The notes under the pieces are model-generated. The model saw only the letters and a list, made by a program, of their open reading frames with translations, searched no databases and was not told the DNA's origin. Of a DNA stretch of 35,610 nt, positions 1-8,055 are shown piece by piece; position 1 is the stretch's first letter, and every line of letters starts with the position of its first letter. The stretch lies in contig JABXHR010000193.1 of assembly GCA_013373515.1 (NCBI GenBank), forward strand, positions 1-35,610, given 5' to 3'. Source of the DNA: Gammaproteobacteria bacterium (GTDB taxonomy: Bacteria > Pseudomonadota > Gammaproteobacteria > JABXHR01). Position numbers and translations under genes: made by a program.

Positions 1-337
1 CCAAATCAAGCAACAAATCTAAAAAGCAACCTTCGATGGAACAGCATTTGCCCTGTCGCAATAAGAAGGTGCTGTCCTCTGTGTGTGTGTCCTGTGTTGT
101 TTGTTTTTCAACAAACAGAGCAAACTAGGACGGCCCATCTTAACAAAATGGTTACTATCCATCTGCCTTGTCAGCGCGATGCTGGAGGCTATCATGCAAC
201 CTTAACCACATGACCAAACCACGTGCAGACATCGTCTACCTAGAGCACGCCAAGCATCTTACAGAGATTTGTTCGAAGAATGTCCAGCGACTGGATTTCA
301 CGATTGAATGCAGCAACGAAGATGCGCCGTCACAACC
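1..337. other. non-coding left edge
   Basis: I see no convincing gene here. The stretch lies downstream of the minus-strand lipase gene. It contains a short GT run near 80-90 and a perfect 8-bp hairpin (stems 98-105 and 110-117, loop TTTC; read from the minus strand the loop is a GAAA tetraloop). The hairpin is not followed by a T run on either strand, so I do not call it an intrinsic terminator, although it could be the 3' end structure of the lipase transcript. Confidence 0.4.
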
Positions 338-1441
338 CTAAGGATTACTGACACCATTTTGATCTTCCTGCCAACTCTGACGCGATTCATCGAAATAGAT
401 CGTGGTGTAAGACATCAATTGATCAAGATCATTGTCAGCGTCGAGACCAGCGGCAGAGATTTGGCTGTCGTCGATATTAACCAGTGCGTTGCTACCTACG
501 GACTCGGTGTCGGTTTGATCGAGGCGTAAGGCGGGATTGGACAACAATTCGAGCTCATCGATCATCGCGGGCATCGAGTGCAGCGACACGGGGCGGGAGA
601 ACCCATCGACATTGAGCCCCAACAGATCTGGATTCCAGTGCTCATCGCTCAGGTAGAAAACATCACCAAACAATCGGTTATCTTGACCGTAGGTACCCGC
701 GTCCATCTCGCCGTCTGAATCGCCGACAAACTCTCCTCGTATATGATAGTTGTCGATATTCTGTGCATTCGCTTGCCAGTCAGACGCTTCACCACCGTCT
801 TCTTCAAGCATGCTTCTGACTTCATTGAGCATGGGCGCGTTGATGCCCAGTGCATCGAAGTTGCTCGTTTCGAGACCGGTATACAAACCGGCCATGGTCG
901 CCAAAGTTCCCCCTAGGCTATGCCCTGTGAGATCGATATTTGCATCAGGATAACGCTGCTGCACGGACTTGACATATTCGAGCGCTTTTTCGGATTGTTT
1001 CGGAACTTGGTTGGTACCGATTTGCTCGTTGGTCGTCCAATCTGCGTCGCCCATTTCGCTTCCGCGATAGGCGATGGTCATTTCATTGGTTTGATTATTG
1101 CGGTACAGCACGGCAGCCATGCCACTTTGCTCATCGCGAACTGTTTCAACGCGCGTAAAACCCTCGGGTGCGCCGCTGTTGTTATAGGCATCCTCTGATA
1201 GCTTGGCCTTCTTAGCAGCATCGTTGGCCTGACTGACAGAGGGCGGTTGCTCAGGCGAGTAAATCTGCCCCTGGGTGGCTGCCTGGTGACCGGGCGCTTC
1301 TTCTGGCATCACCTCATCGCGAAAGTTTGTGAGCTTCTTTGTGACTTCCGCGACTTTGACTAGATCGCCAATACCGCCAAAAAAGTCAGGCACAACCGGC
1401 GCTAGCGCCGCAAATGGACTCGGGGTGTTGGTGATATTCAT
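338..1441 (-). CDS. class-3 lipase-like alpha/beta hydrolase
   Basis: A predicted 367-residue serine hydrolase of the lipase class 3 fold. The nucleophile elbow GHSLGG lies at residues 173-178, with Ser175 as the likely nucleophile, preceded by an AYRGS strand (about 124-128) typical of the oxyanion-hole region of this family. A longer reading frame extends to 1513, but I choose the ATG at 1441 because AAGGAG stands just upstream of it and the extra N-terminal residues look like noise. There is no Sec signal peptide and no clear membrane segment, so the protein is cytoplasmic or leaves by another route. The first 80 residues are low in hydrophobic character and rich in Pro, Ala and Gln. Substrate is unknown. 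It is transcribed away from the TRAP operon. Confidence 0.75.
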   Translation of the reverse strand: MNITNTPSPFAALAPVVPDFFGGIGDLVKVAEVTKKLTNFRDEVMPEEAPGHQAATQGQIYSPEQPPSVSQANDAAKKAKLSEDAYNNSGAPEGFTRVETVRDEQSGMAAVLYRNNQTNEMTIAYRGSEMGDADWTTNEQIGTNQVPKQSEKALEYVKSVQQRYPDANIDLTGHSLGGTLATMAGLYTGLETSNFDALGINAPMLNEVRSMLEEDGGEASDWQANAQNIDNYHIRGEFVGDSDGEMDAGTYGQDNRLFGDVFYLSDEHWNPDLLGLNVDGFSRPVSLHSMPAMIDELELLSNPALRLDQTDTESVGSNALVNIDDSQISAAGLDADNDLDQLMSYTTIYFDESRQSWQEDQNGVSNP

Positions 1442-1823
1442 TGACTCTCCTTCTCTGCGTATCGAGGGGCCTTCTCTTTTGCAACGCCTTCGCAATCGTG
1501 CGCCCAGCTGCATTCACATCACAGCCCTCTGGGCACTTATTAGCCGATCTAGTTAAACGTACAGATGACCATAGCACGGGCTAAATTCAACGACGTAGGA
1601 CTGAATTTTCGTGTGTCGAAAATTACAATTTGCCAAGCCAATAACGCTTCTGTCGGCTCAGTTAAACGCTCTGCCTATGTGCTTACATGGCTGAGCAGTG
1701 GAACTACACGACTGCGTCACTTACTACACACGACAATCCACTAATGGGTAGAAATCTACACACTCAGTCTTCGTGGTAGGTTTTTATTTTGAATAAAATC
1801 AATTACTTGCAAACAAAATAGTA
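1442..1823. other. intergenic region between lipase and dctP
   Basis: This is a non-coding stretch between divergent genes. Near 1748-1759 there is a short dyad, GTAGA-AA-TCTAC, about 75 bases upstream of the sigma-54-type promoter. That is a plausible distance for an enhancer-binding activator site, but the dyad is short and could be chance. I saw no coding sequence or RNA gene. Confidence 0.35.
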
Positions 1824-1840
1824 TTGGCACATCTGCTGCA
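1824..1840 (+). promoter_or_regulatory. sigma-54 (-24/-12) promoter of dctP
   Basis: The sequence TTGGCACATCTGCTGCA carries GG at 1826-1827 and GC at 1838-1839, exactly the 12-base phasing of RpoN promoters, and matches the TGGCAC-N5-TTGCA consensus at all but one or two positions. It lies 65 bases ahead of the dctP start. C4-dicarboxylate TRAP systems are classically controlled by the DctB/DctD two-component system acting on sigma-54. No dctBD genes lie in this window. The assignment is from sequence pattern only. Confidence 0.65.
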
Positions 1841-1905
1841 ATAATTCGCCCACATGCCGTTCCTAACGGTGTTTTCTATCCCCCAAAGAAATTGGAGAGA
1901 GTGTA

Positions 1906-2889
1906 ATGAAACTAGTCGCAGCGGTGATTTCAGCCGCGTTAATGAGCTTCGGCGTTGCCCACGCACAATGTGACGACGGCGAAATCGTCGCCAAACTGAG
2001 CCACGTCACTGGCGGCACCACCCACCCAAAAGTGGTTGCTGCTAACAACCTCGCAGAGCGCGTCAACAGTGAACTCAATGGCAAGATGTGCATCGAGGTA
2101 TACCCAAACTCGACGCTGTTTGGCGATAGCAAAGAACTCGAAGCGTTGCTGCTTGGCGATGTTCAGTTGTTGGCCCCATCACTATCGAAGTTTGGCTCGT
2201 ACACGCGCAAATACGGCGTCTTCGATCTGCCCTTTATCTTTAAAGACATGGACGCCGCCATGGCTTTCACCAACTCGGAGACCGGCAAAGGCCTGTTGAA
2301 CGAAATGGAAGACGTTGGCTTTACCGGCTTGGGTTACTGGATGTCAGGTATGAAGTACTTCTCTGCCAACAAGCCTTTGTTGACGCCATCAGATGCCAAC
2401 GGCTTGAAATTCCGCGTTCAGTCTTCTGACGTTGCCAAGGCGATGATCGCCGCGATGGGTGGTTCTCCGCAGCCAATGGCGTTTGCTGAGGTATACGGCG
2501 CACTGCAAACCGGTGTTGTCGACGGCCAGGAAAACACTTGGTCAAACATCTACACCAAGAAGTTCTTTGAAGTTCAAGACGGCACAACCGAGACCAACCA
2601 CCAGTTGTTGGCTTACTTGTTCATGACCTCTACTGAATGGCTCGGCAGCTTGCCGGAAGACGTGCGTGCTGATTTCTTGCGCATTGCAGACGAAGTCACA
2701 CAGGAAGCCAACCTTGCCGTCAAGGCGGCAGAGGAAGCTAACCGTCAAAACATCATTGATGCAGGTGGCGAAATTCGCACGCTCGATGCCACTCAACGCC
2801 AAGCATGGGTTGACGCGATGAAGCCTGTTTGGAAGCAATTTGAAGATGAGATCGGCGCCGATGTCATCAACGCAGCAGCTGGCTCTTAA
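1906..2889 (+). CDS. dctP: TRAP transporter solute-binding protein DctP
   Basis: Periplasmic substrate-binding protein of a tripartite ATP-independent periplasmic transporter, 327 residues, the usual family length. A Sec signal peptide (about residues 1-20, cleavage after AHA) is followed by the DctP fold. Recognisable blocks are YPNSTLFGDSKELEALLLGD, the LPFIFKD strand, and KFRVQSS, whose Arg is the conserved carboxylate-binding residue of the family, then FAEVYGALQTGVVDGQEN. The pattern is closest to C4-dicarboxylate binders (malate, succinate, fumarate), but ligand specificity is inferred. GGAGAG sits 7-8 bases ahead of the ATG. It is first gene of the dctPQM operon, separated from dctQ by two strong hairpins that probably favour higher DctP levels. 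Confidence 0.92.
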   Translation: MKLVAAVISAALMSFGVAHAQCDDGEIVAKLSHVTGGTTHPKVVAANNLAERVNSELNGKMCIEVYPNSTLFGDSKELEALLLGDVQLLAPSLSKFGSYTRKYGVFDLPFIFKDMDAAMAFTNSETGKGLLNEMEDVGFTGLGYWMSGMKYFSANKPLLTPSDANGLKFRVQSSDVAKAMIAAMGGSPQPMAFAEVYGALQTGVVDGQENTWSNIYTKKFFEVQDGTTETNHQLLAYLFMTSTEWLGSLPEDVRADFLRIADEVTQEANLAVKAAEEANRQNIIDAGGEIRTLDATQRQAWVDAMKPVWKQFEDEIGADVINAAAGS

Positions 2890-2908
2890 TCCCTTTCGGG
2901 AATAACGA

Positions 2909-2928
2909 CTTGGGGCGCTAGCCCCAAG
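2909..2928 (+). promoter_or_regulatory. intercistronic hairpin 1 (dctP-dctQ)
   Basis: Perfect 8-bp stem CTTGGGGC / GCCCCAAG with a GCTA loop, 20 bases after the dctP stop codon. No T run follows, so it is more likely to stabilise or partly attenuate the transcript than to end it. Such structures are common after binding-protein genes, which are needed in excess over the membrane subunits. Confidence 0.6.
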
Positions 2929-2932
2929 CACT

Positions 2933-2953
2933 GCCGCGCCACGCCGGCGCGGC
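2933..2953 (+). promoter_or_regulatory. intercistronic hairpin 2 (dctP-dctQ)
   Basis: A second perfect 8-bp stem, GCCGCGCC / GGCGCGGC with loop ACGCC, begins only four bases after the first. It is followed by GTTTG rather than a true T tract. Together the two form a tandem barrier to 3' exonucleases between dctP and dctQM. Confidence 0.6.
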
Positions 2954-2975
2954 GTTTGCTCTGACGGATTTCACC

Positions 2976-3650
2976 ATGAACGTTACGCTTACTTTGGCGC
3001 TATTTATCGCCGCTTGGGCGCTGCTGGACTATTTAAAGCCCCAGTTTGTCGCCAACTTAGAAGACAACATTTTGAGCTTTTTGCTCGCCATCATCACCTT
3101 GGTGTCCTTTGGCCAAGTGGTGGCTCGATATGGCTTCAACACCGGCTGGTCCGCTGCACTGGAGTTCAACATGCTGGCGTTCTCGTGGTTGATACTGTTC
3201 GGTATGAGCTATGGCATTCGCACCCGATTGCACCTCGGTGTCGATATTTTGCTGCAAAAAGTCGGGCCGCAAACCGCGAAAATGTTGGGCATTTTCGGCG
3301 GATTACTCGGTGCATTTTATGCACTCATTATTTTGGACGGTGCAGTGCTCAGCATTGTCGGCGTCGACAAAGAAGGTGGTGCGATCACCTACTTTGCCAA
3401 AATGTACAAAGTGGGCATCGGTGTTGAGGAAATGAAATACCCCGCGTTTGTCCAAGAAATGTTCGGTCTCAAGCGCCCGCACGTACAGCGCTGGGTGGTG
3501 TTACTCATTCTACCCATCAGCTTGGGATTGCTGGCTTATCGCTGCCTGCAAGCCTCTTGGCACATTTATACCGGCCAGTGCGGCTCATTGATTGCAGGCC
3601 ATGAGGCCGAATCTTTGGTCGAAGAAAACCGTGGCGCATTGAAGGACTAA
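2976..3650 (+). CDS. dctQ: TRAP transporter small permease DctQ
   Basis: Small integral-membrane subunit of the TRAP transporter, which docks the binding protein and pairs with DctM. The 224 residues contain four to five hydrophobic segments (about 1-20, 32-52, 66-86, 100-125 and 168-187) and the family-typical run Q-VVARYGFNTGWSAALEF followed by the IRTRLHLGVDILLQ loop. It is longer than many DctQ proteins (about 160-180 residues). The extra length is a hydrophilic stretch around residues 128-165 and a charged C-terminal tail. The dctM start follows after three bases, so translation is probably coupled. Confidence 0.88.
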   Translation: MNVTLTLALFIAAWALLDYLKPQFVANLEDNILSFLLAIITLVSFGQVVARYGFNTGWSAALEFNMLAFSWLILFGMSYGIRTRLHLGVDILLQKVGPQTAKMLGIFGGLLGAFYALIILDGAVLSIVGVDKEGGAITYFAKMYKVGIGVEEMKYPAFVQEMFGLKRPHVQRWVVLLILPISLGLLAYRCLQASWHIYTGQCGSLIAGHEAESLVEENRGALKD

Positions 3651-3653
3651 ACC

Positions 3654-5264
3654 ATGACTGCATTAATTTTATTGGGGTTCGTGCTGCTGTTTTTGGCCAT
3701 TGGCTTGCCAGTTGGCTTGTGTCTCGGTCTCAGCTCGCTGCTATTTATTGCGTTCTTTTCGCATGACTCGATTTCCTCGGTGGCCATCCAGCTGTTTGGC
3801 GTGGGCACCCATTACACGCTACTTGCCATTCCGTTTTTCGTATTGGCCTCGGCGTATATGTCGACCGGCGGCGTGGCCAAGCGCTTAATTCGATTTGCAA
3901 TCGCCTCGGTTGGGCATTTCCGCGGCGGTTTGGCCATGGCCTCGGTGCTGGCGTGTATGTTGTTTGCGGCGCTGTCCGGCTCTTCGCCTGCCACGGTGGT
4001 CGCTATCGGCACCATCGCCATTGCGGGCATGCGTCAGGTCGGCTACAGCAAAGAGTTTGCTTCTGGCATTATTGCTAACGCGGGAACGCTCGGCATCTTG
4101 ATTCCGCCCTCGATTGTGATGGTGGTTTATGCGGCGGCGACCGATGTGTCGGTCGGCCGTATGTTTTTGGCCGGGGTGATTCCTGGGCTGATGGCGGGCG
4201 CCATGTTGATGGCAGCGATTTATATTGTGGCTCGGGTTAAGGGGTTACCGTCGGGCGAGTGGAAAGGCATCGGCGAATGGCTCTCTGCTGCCAAAGAAGC
4301 TGCTTGGGGCTTATTCCTAATCGTTATCATCATGGGCGGTATTTACGGCGGCGTGTTTACCCCAACCGAGGCGGCAGCAGTTGCAGCCATTTACTCGGCA
4401 TTTGTGGCGCTATTTATCTACCGCGATATGGGGCCTTTAAAAGACACCCCTTGGACGGACGACAGCGACAGTGCGCTCGCCGTCACTGGCTTCAAGTCGA
4501 TCGTCTACGGCATCAGCTTTTGGGCGCTTTGGATGGTGTTGAGTTTCTTCGCCACCGCCGACAACGAGAACATTGGTTTTGCAGGTCGTGCGCTGGCCGG
4601 CGTGGTGCTGTCGGTCGCATTGGCGGTGTTCTACCTCAACAAGCGCGCAGCAGGCCAAGACAAGGGCGAAGCGCTGCGCGCTGGAAGCCAAATTTTGGGT
4701 CGCAACCTTGCCTTGATTGTGATGCGTTTTTTCCCCACCATGTTCGGCGGCGAATCTAAGCACGTCACACTGGAAGCAGCGCGTACCACAGTGATGCTCA
4801 TGTTTATCATCGGCAACGCGTTGTTGTTTGCCCATACCCTAACCGCAGAGCGTATTCCACAACTGATTACCGAGGCGATGCTCGATGCGGGCTTTAACTG
4901 GTTTACTTTCCTAATTGCGGTGAACATTCTGCTGTTGATTGGCGGCCAGTTTATGGAGCCATCAGGTCTGTTGGTCATCGTGGCGCCGGTGGTATTCCCG
5001 GTGGCAATGGAGCTTGGGGTCGACCCTATTCACCTCGGCATCATCATGGTGGTGAACATGGAAATCGGCATGATCACCCCACCGATTGGGCTCAACCTTT
5101 TTGTCACCTCTGGCATTACGGGCATGAGTCTCGACAAAGTCGTCCGAGCCGCAATGCCATTTGTGGCGGTGTTAATGATCTTCCTAATTATGGTCACTTA
5201 CATCCCTGCACTGAGCACTTGGCTGCCGTACTCGATTATGGGCCCCGAAATCATTACCAAATAA
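3654..5264 (+). CDS. dctM: TRAP transporter large permease DctM, with internal insertion
   Basis: Large transport subunit that carries the substrate across the inner membrane using the sodium gradient. The N-terminal half is canonical: IPFFVLAS, the GSSPATVVAIGTI re-entrant loop near residues 113-125, GTLGILIPPSI, and FTPTEAAAVA. So is the C-terminal part, with the GGQFMEP and MITPPIGLNLFV loops. The protein has 536 residues against about 430 for most relatives. Roughly 110 residues (about 258-368) are inserted after the FIYRDM strand, before the segment that resumes with TLEAARTT. The insert appears to hold two membrane spans plus a charged stretch. AAGGA lies upstream of the ATG. The gene ends at a strong terminator. 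Confidence 0.9.
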   Translation: MTALILLGFVLLFLAIGLPVGLCLGLSSLLFIAFFSHDSISSVAIQLFGVGTHYTLLAIPFFVLASAYMSTGGVAKRLIRFAIASVGHFRGGLAMASVLACMLFAALSGSSPATVVAIGTIAIAGMRQVGYSKEFASGIIANAGTLGILIPPSIVMVVYAAATDVSVGRMFLAGVIPGLMAGAMLMAAIYIVARVKGLPSGEWKGIGEWLSAAKEAAWGLFLIVIIMGGIYGGVFTPTEAAAVAAIYSAFVALFIYRDMGPLKDTPWTDDSDSALAVTGFKSIVYGISFWALWMVLSFFATADNENIGFAGRALAGVVLSVALAVFYLNKRAAGQDKGEALRAGSQILGRNLALIVMRFFPTMFGGESKHVTLEAARTTVMLMFIIGNALLFAHTLTAERIPQLITEAMLDAGFNWFTFLIAVNILLLIGGQFMEPSGLLVIVAPVVFPVAMELGVDPIHLGIIMVVNMEIGMITPPIGLNLFVTSGITGMSLDKVVRAAMPFVAVLMIFLIMVTYIPALSTWLPYSIMGPEIITK

Positions 5265-5274
5265 CTCAATTCAG

Positions 5275-5302
5275 ATGGCCCCAAATTGGGGCCATTTTTT
5301 TT
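5275..5302 (+). terminator. rho-independent terminator of the dctPQM operon
   Basis: A perfect inverted repeat TGGCCCC / GGGGCCA with loop AAATT (5276-5294), followed directly by eight T residues, begins 11 bases after the dctM stop. This is a textbook intrinsic terminator and separates the TRAP operon from the NADH dehydrogenase gene. Confidence 0.95.
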
Positions 5303-5396
5303 ACCGGAAAAATGGTGCATTGCACAAAATAGATAGTATCCTCACCCAGTTATGTCCATACTTTGCACTGTCGATTGAAACTATGCAGGTACGACA

Positions 5397-6698
5397 ATGG
5401 TGCAAACCCGACCAATAATCGTGATTGTGGGCGGCGGCGCAGGCGGTTTAGAACTGGCCACCGATCTTGGACACCGGCTCGGACGTAAAGGGCGTGCACA
5501 AGTGATTCTGGTAGACCGCAACCGCAATCATATGTGGAAGCCACTTTTGCACGAGGTCGCCTGTGGATCGCTGGATACAAGTCTAGATGGCGTCAGTTAC
5601 AGCGCCCATGCGATGCGCCATGGCTATGAGTTCAAGCTCGGCGAAATGTGTGGGCTCGATCAAGCCGAACAAACCATCACCCTTGCGCCGCTCTGCGACG
5701 ATGACGGCAACGCACTACTGCCCGCACGAACCATCCGCTACGACCGCTTGGTGCTGGCGTTTGGCAGCGTCAGCAACGACTTCGGCACGCCCGGCGTGCG
5801 CGACAATTGCTACCTGCTCGACAGCCTCGAGGAGGCCGAATTATTCCAGCGCAACCTGATCAATCAGCTCACGCAACTTGACCAGCGTGGCGACGACGCT
5901 GAGTTACGAGTCGCTGTGGTGGGCGCCGGCGCGACCGGTGTCGAGTTTTGCGCAGAATTACACCACGTGATGGCGCAAGCGCAGAACTATGGACTAACGC
6001 AACGGCAACACCATGCACTAAAGATCATATTGATCGAAGCAGGACCACGTGCGGTTCCTGCATTGGCGGCAAGAATCTCAACCTCTGTCGAGAAGCGCCT
6101 TGCAAAACTGGGAATTGACGTTCGCACCCAAACCGCGGTCGCATCCGTAGAGCCCGACGGACTGCTATTGGCCAGCGGCGAAAAAATAATCGCCGATATG
6201 ATGATTTGGTCTGCGGGTGTAAAGGTCAGCGATTTCGTGCGTGAACTGGGTAATTTTGAACTCACGCCAAGCAACCAAATCAACGTCAAAGCCAGCCTTC
6301 AAAGCACGCGAGATGACAATATTTTTGTGATTGGAGATGCCGCGGCTTACATCACGCCGGAAGGTGTGCGAGTGCCTCCACGTGCTCAATCAGCACATCA
6401 GATGGCAAGCACCGCTAGCAAAAATATCCGCGCCAGCTTACGCGGACGCTCGATGACTCCATTCGTTTATCGTGATTATGGCTCGTTGGTTAACTTATCG
6501 CGATTTAGTACCGTGGGCAGCTTAATGGGCAATTTGTCCAAACATTCATGGTTTGTTGAGGGACAAATTGCGCGGCTGATGTATGTATCGCTCTACCGCA
6601 TGCACCAAGTGGCAATCCATGGCTATGCCAAAACGGCGGCGCTGTGGTTGGGCGAACGCTTGATGCGCATGATTCGTCCCAAAATGAAGCTACACTAG
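5397..6698 (+). CDS. ndh: type II NADH dehydrogenase (NDH-2)
   Basis: Single-subunit, non-proton-pumping NADH:quinone oxidoreductase of the inner membrane face, 433 residues, the usual length. Two Rossmann motifs are visible: IVIVGGGAGGLE near the N-terminus (FAD) and VAVVGAGATGVEFCAEL near residue 172 (NADH). IFVIGDAAAY near 310 is the C-terminal FAD-binding block, followed by PRAQSAHQMA, which is typical of NDH-2. The C-terminal 60 residues hold amphipathic and basic stretches expected for membrane attachment. AGG precedes the ATG. An 11-bp palindrome GTGCA-T-TGCAC (5315-5325) lies upstream and might be an operator. The 3' end faces the AI-2E gene with an 11-base gap and no hairpin. Confidence 0.88.
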   Translation: MVQTRPIIVIVGGGAGGLELATDLGHRLGRKGRAQVILVDRNRNHMWKPLLHEVACGSLDTSLDGVSYSAHAMRHGYEFKLGEMCGLDQAEQTITLAPLCDDDGNALLPARTIRYDRLVLAFGSVSNDFGTPGVRDNCYLLDSLEEAELFQRNLINQLTQLDQRGDDAELRVAVVGAGATGVEFCAELHHVMAQAQNYGLTQRQHHALKIILIEAGPRAVPALAARISTSVEKRLAKLGIDVRTQTAVASVEPDGLLLASGEKIIADMMIWSAGVKVSDFVRELGNFELTPSNQINVKASLQSTRDDNIFVIGDAAAYITPEGVRVPPRAQSAHQMASTASKNIRASLRGRSMTPFVYRDYGSLVNLSRFSTVGSLMGNLSKHSWFVEGQIARLMYVSLYRMHQVAIHGYAKTAALWLGERLMRMIRPKMKLH

Positions 6699-6709
6699 AG
6701 CGCCCTACG

Positions 6710-7771
6710 CTATTCGCTCTCCAAATCTATACTCGGCCAGACTTTGAGCACCGCTTGCACCAATGTGGCAAGCGGGATGGCAAAGAAAACGCCCCACATG
6801 CCCCAAATGCCACCAAAGAAAGTCACCGCGACAATGATTGCCAACGGATGCAGGTTAACCACTTCGGAGAACAAAATCGGCACTAGAACGTTGCCATCCA
6901 ACACTTGGATAATGAGATAGACCACCAACAAGGTGTAAAAATCCGAGCCAATTCCCCATTGGAAGAACCCAATCAACAATACGGGCACTGTGACCGCAAA
7001 TGCACCGATAAAGGGAATAATCACCGACAAACCGACCAACAAAGCCAGCAACAGCGAATAATTCAGCCCTAGGAACACAAAGGACACATAGCTGGCCCCC
7101 CCAATAATGAGGATTTCGATAAATTTGCCGCGAATGTAGTTGGCGATTTTTTCATCGACATCGGCCCAAACGCGGCTAGAAATGTCCGAGCGATTGGGTA
7201 AAAAACGGCTCACCCAGCGCAGAATCACCACCTTATCCTTGAGTGCAAAAAACACCATCATGGGCACCAATATCGAGTAGATGGTCAGCGAAATCACATT
7301 GCCGACATTGCTCAATGAGAAGGTGACGATCACTTGTCCAAGCTGGCTCAATTGCGCGCGCAGTGAATTGAACAGTTCATCGGCAGAGCTGGCCGTCAGG
7401 ATTTCGGGGTATTGCGCAACCAACGCAAGCCACTGCCCTTGCAACGAACTGATCATTCGTGGTGTTTCGCTGATCAGCTGGCTGATTTGTTCGTAAATCA
7501 GCGGCACCAAGCCAAAGGTAAACGCAAGTCCAAGTGCCAAAAATCCCAACATCACCACAATGGCACCAATCGGTCGCGGAATCTTGAACCGCTCCATCGA
7601 CATCACCACCCCTTCGAGCAGATAAGCCAAAACGGTTGCAACAATCACCGGCGCGAGCACATCCCCAATCAGCAGCACTGCGGCCAAAACCCCACCAATG
7701 ACCAATACCAGCGCGACAGCATTGGGATCGGAAAAATGGCGCTCATACCAGTTTTTTATGATTTCAAACAC
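6710..7771 (-). CDS. AI-2E family transporter (PerM-like)
   Basis: Polytopic inner-membrane protein of the AI-2E/PerM (UPF0118) family, 353 residues, the family norm. The N-terminal hydrophobic segments are followed by a long amphipathic stretch (about 85-150) and then the characteristic C-terminal block of spans with GxxxxIPFIGAF, GNVLVPILFSEVVNLHPLAIIVA and GGIWGMWGVFFAIPL. The start is GTG. Members have been linked to AI-2 export or Na+/H+ exchange, but the substrate cannot be told from sequence. In Pseudomonas-type genomes a PerM gene often lies between purM and hda; here it is about 6 kb from them. Confidence 0.85.
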   Translation of the reverse strand: MFEIIKNWYERHFSDPNAVALVLVIGGVLAAVLLIGDVLAPVIVATVLAYLLEGVVMSMERFKIPRPIGAIVVMLGFLALGLAFTFGLVPLIYEQISQLISETPRMISSLQGQWLALVAQYPEILTASSADELFNSLRAQLSQLGQVIVTFSLSNVGNVISLTIYSILVPMMVFFALKDKVVILRWVSRFLPNRSDISSRVWADVDEKIANYIRGKFIEILIIGGASYVSFVFLGLNYSLLLALLVGLSVIIPFIGAFAVTVPVLLIGFFQWGIGSDFYTLLVVYLIIQVLDGNVLVPILFSEVVNLHPLAIIVAVTFFGGIWGMWGVFFAIPLATLVQAVLKVWPSIDLESE

Positions 7772-8055
7772 GCAACAACACGCTCTCTCGGGATTGAATT
7801 AAATGGATAAAATCTCACCGCAAACGCGGCCAACCGATATAGGCCCAATATCGCTGCGACGTACCAAATCTGAGCGGTAGATTCTACACTAGCTTTGGAT
7901 AAACCGTCGCTTCGACACTAAACGTTCAAACTATCGTCCGAAAACATGGCCTGAGTATGACAGACCAATGGGCGAACAGACGTTCAACTGATCGACAATT
8001 TTGCCGCTAACTGTGACACCTGCCACCATTGGCACCCACAGACCACCGTGATCGA

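Noticed and set aside
80-90. GT dinucleotide run
   Set aside because: Only five units, too short to call a phase-variable tract, and not next to a start codon.
4259-4759. 166-residue open frame inside dctM
   Set aside because: Arg/His-rich shadow product over the DctM insertion; the dctM frame itself stays open and membrane-like through this part. I considered a frameshift as the cause of the insertion but found the frame continuous.
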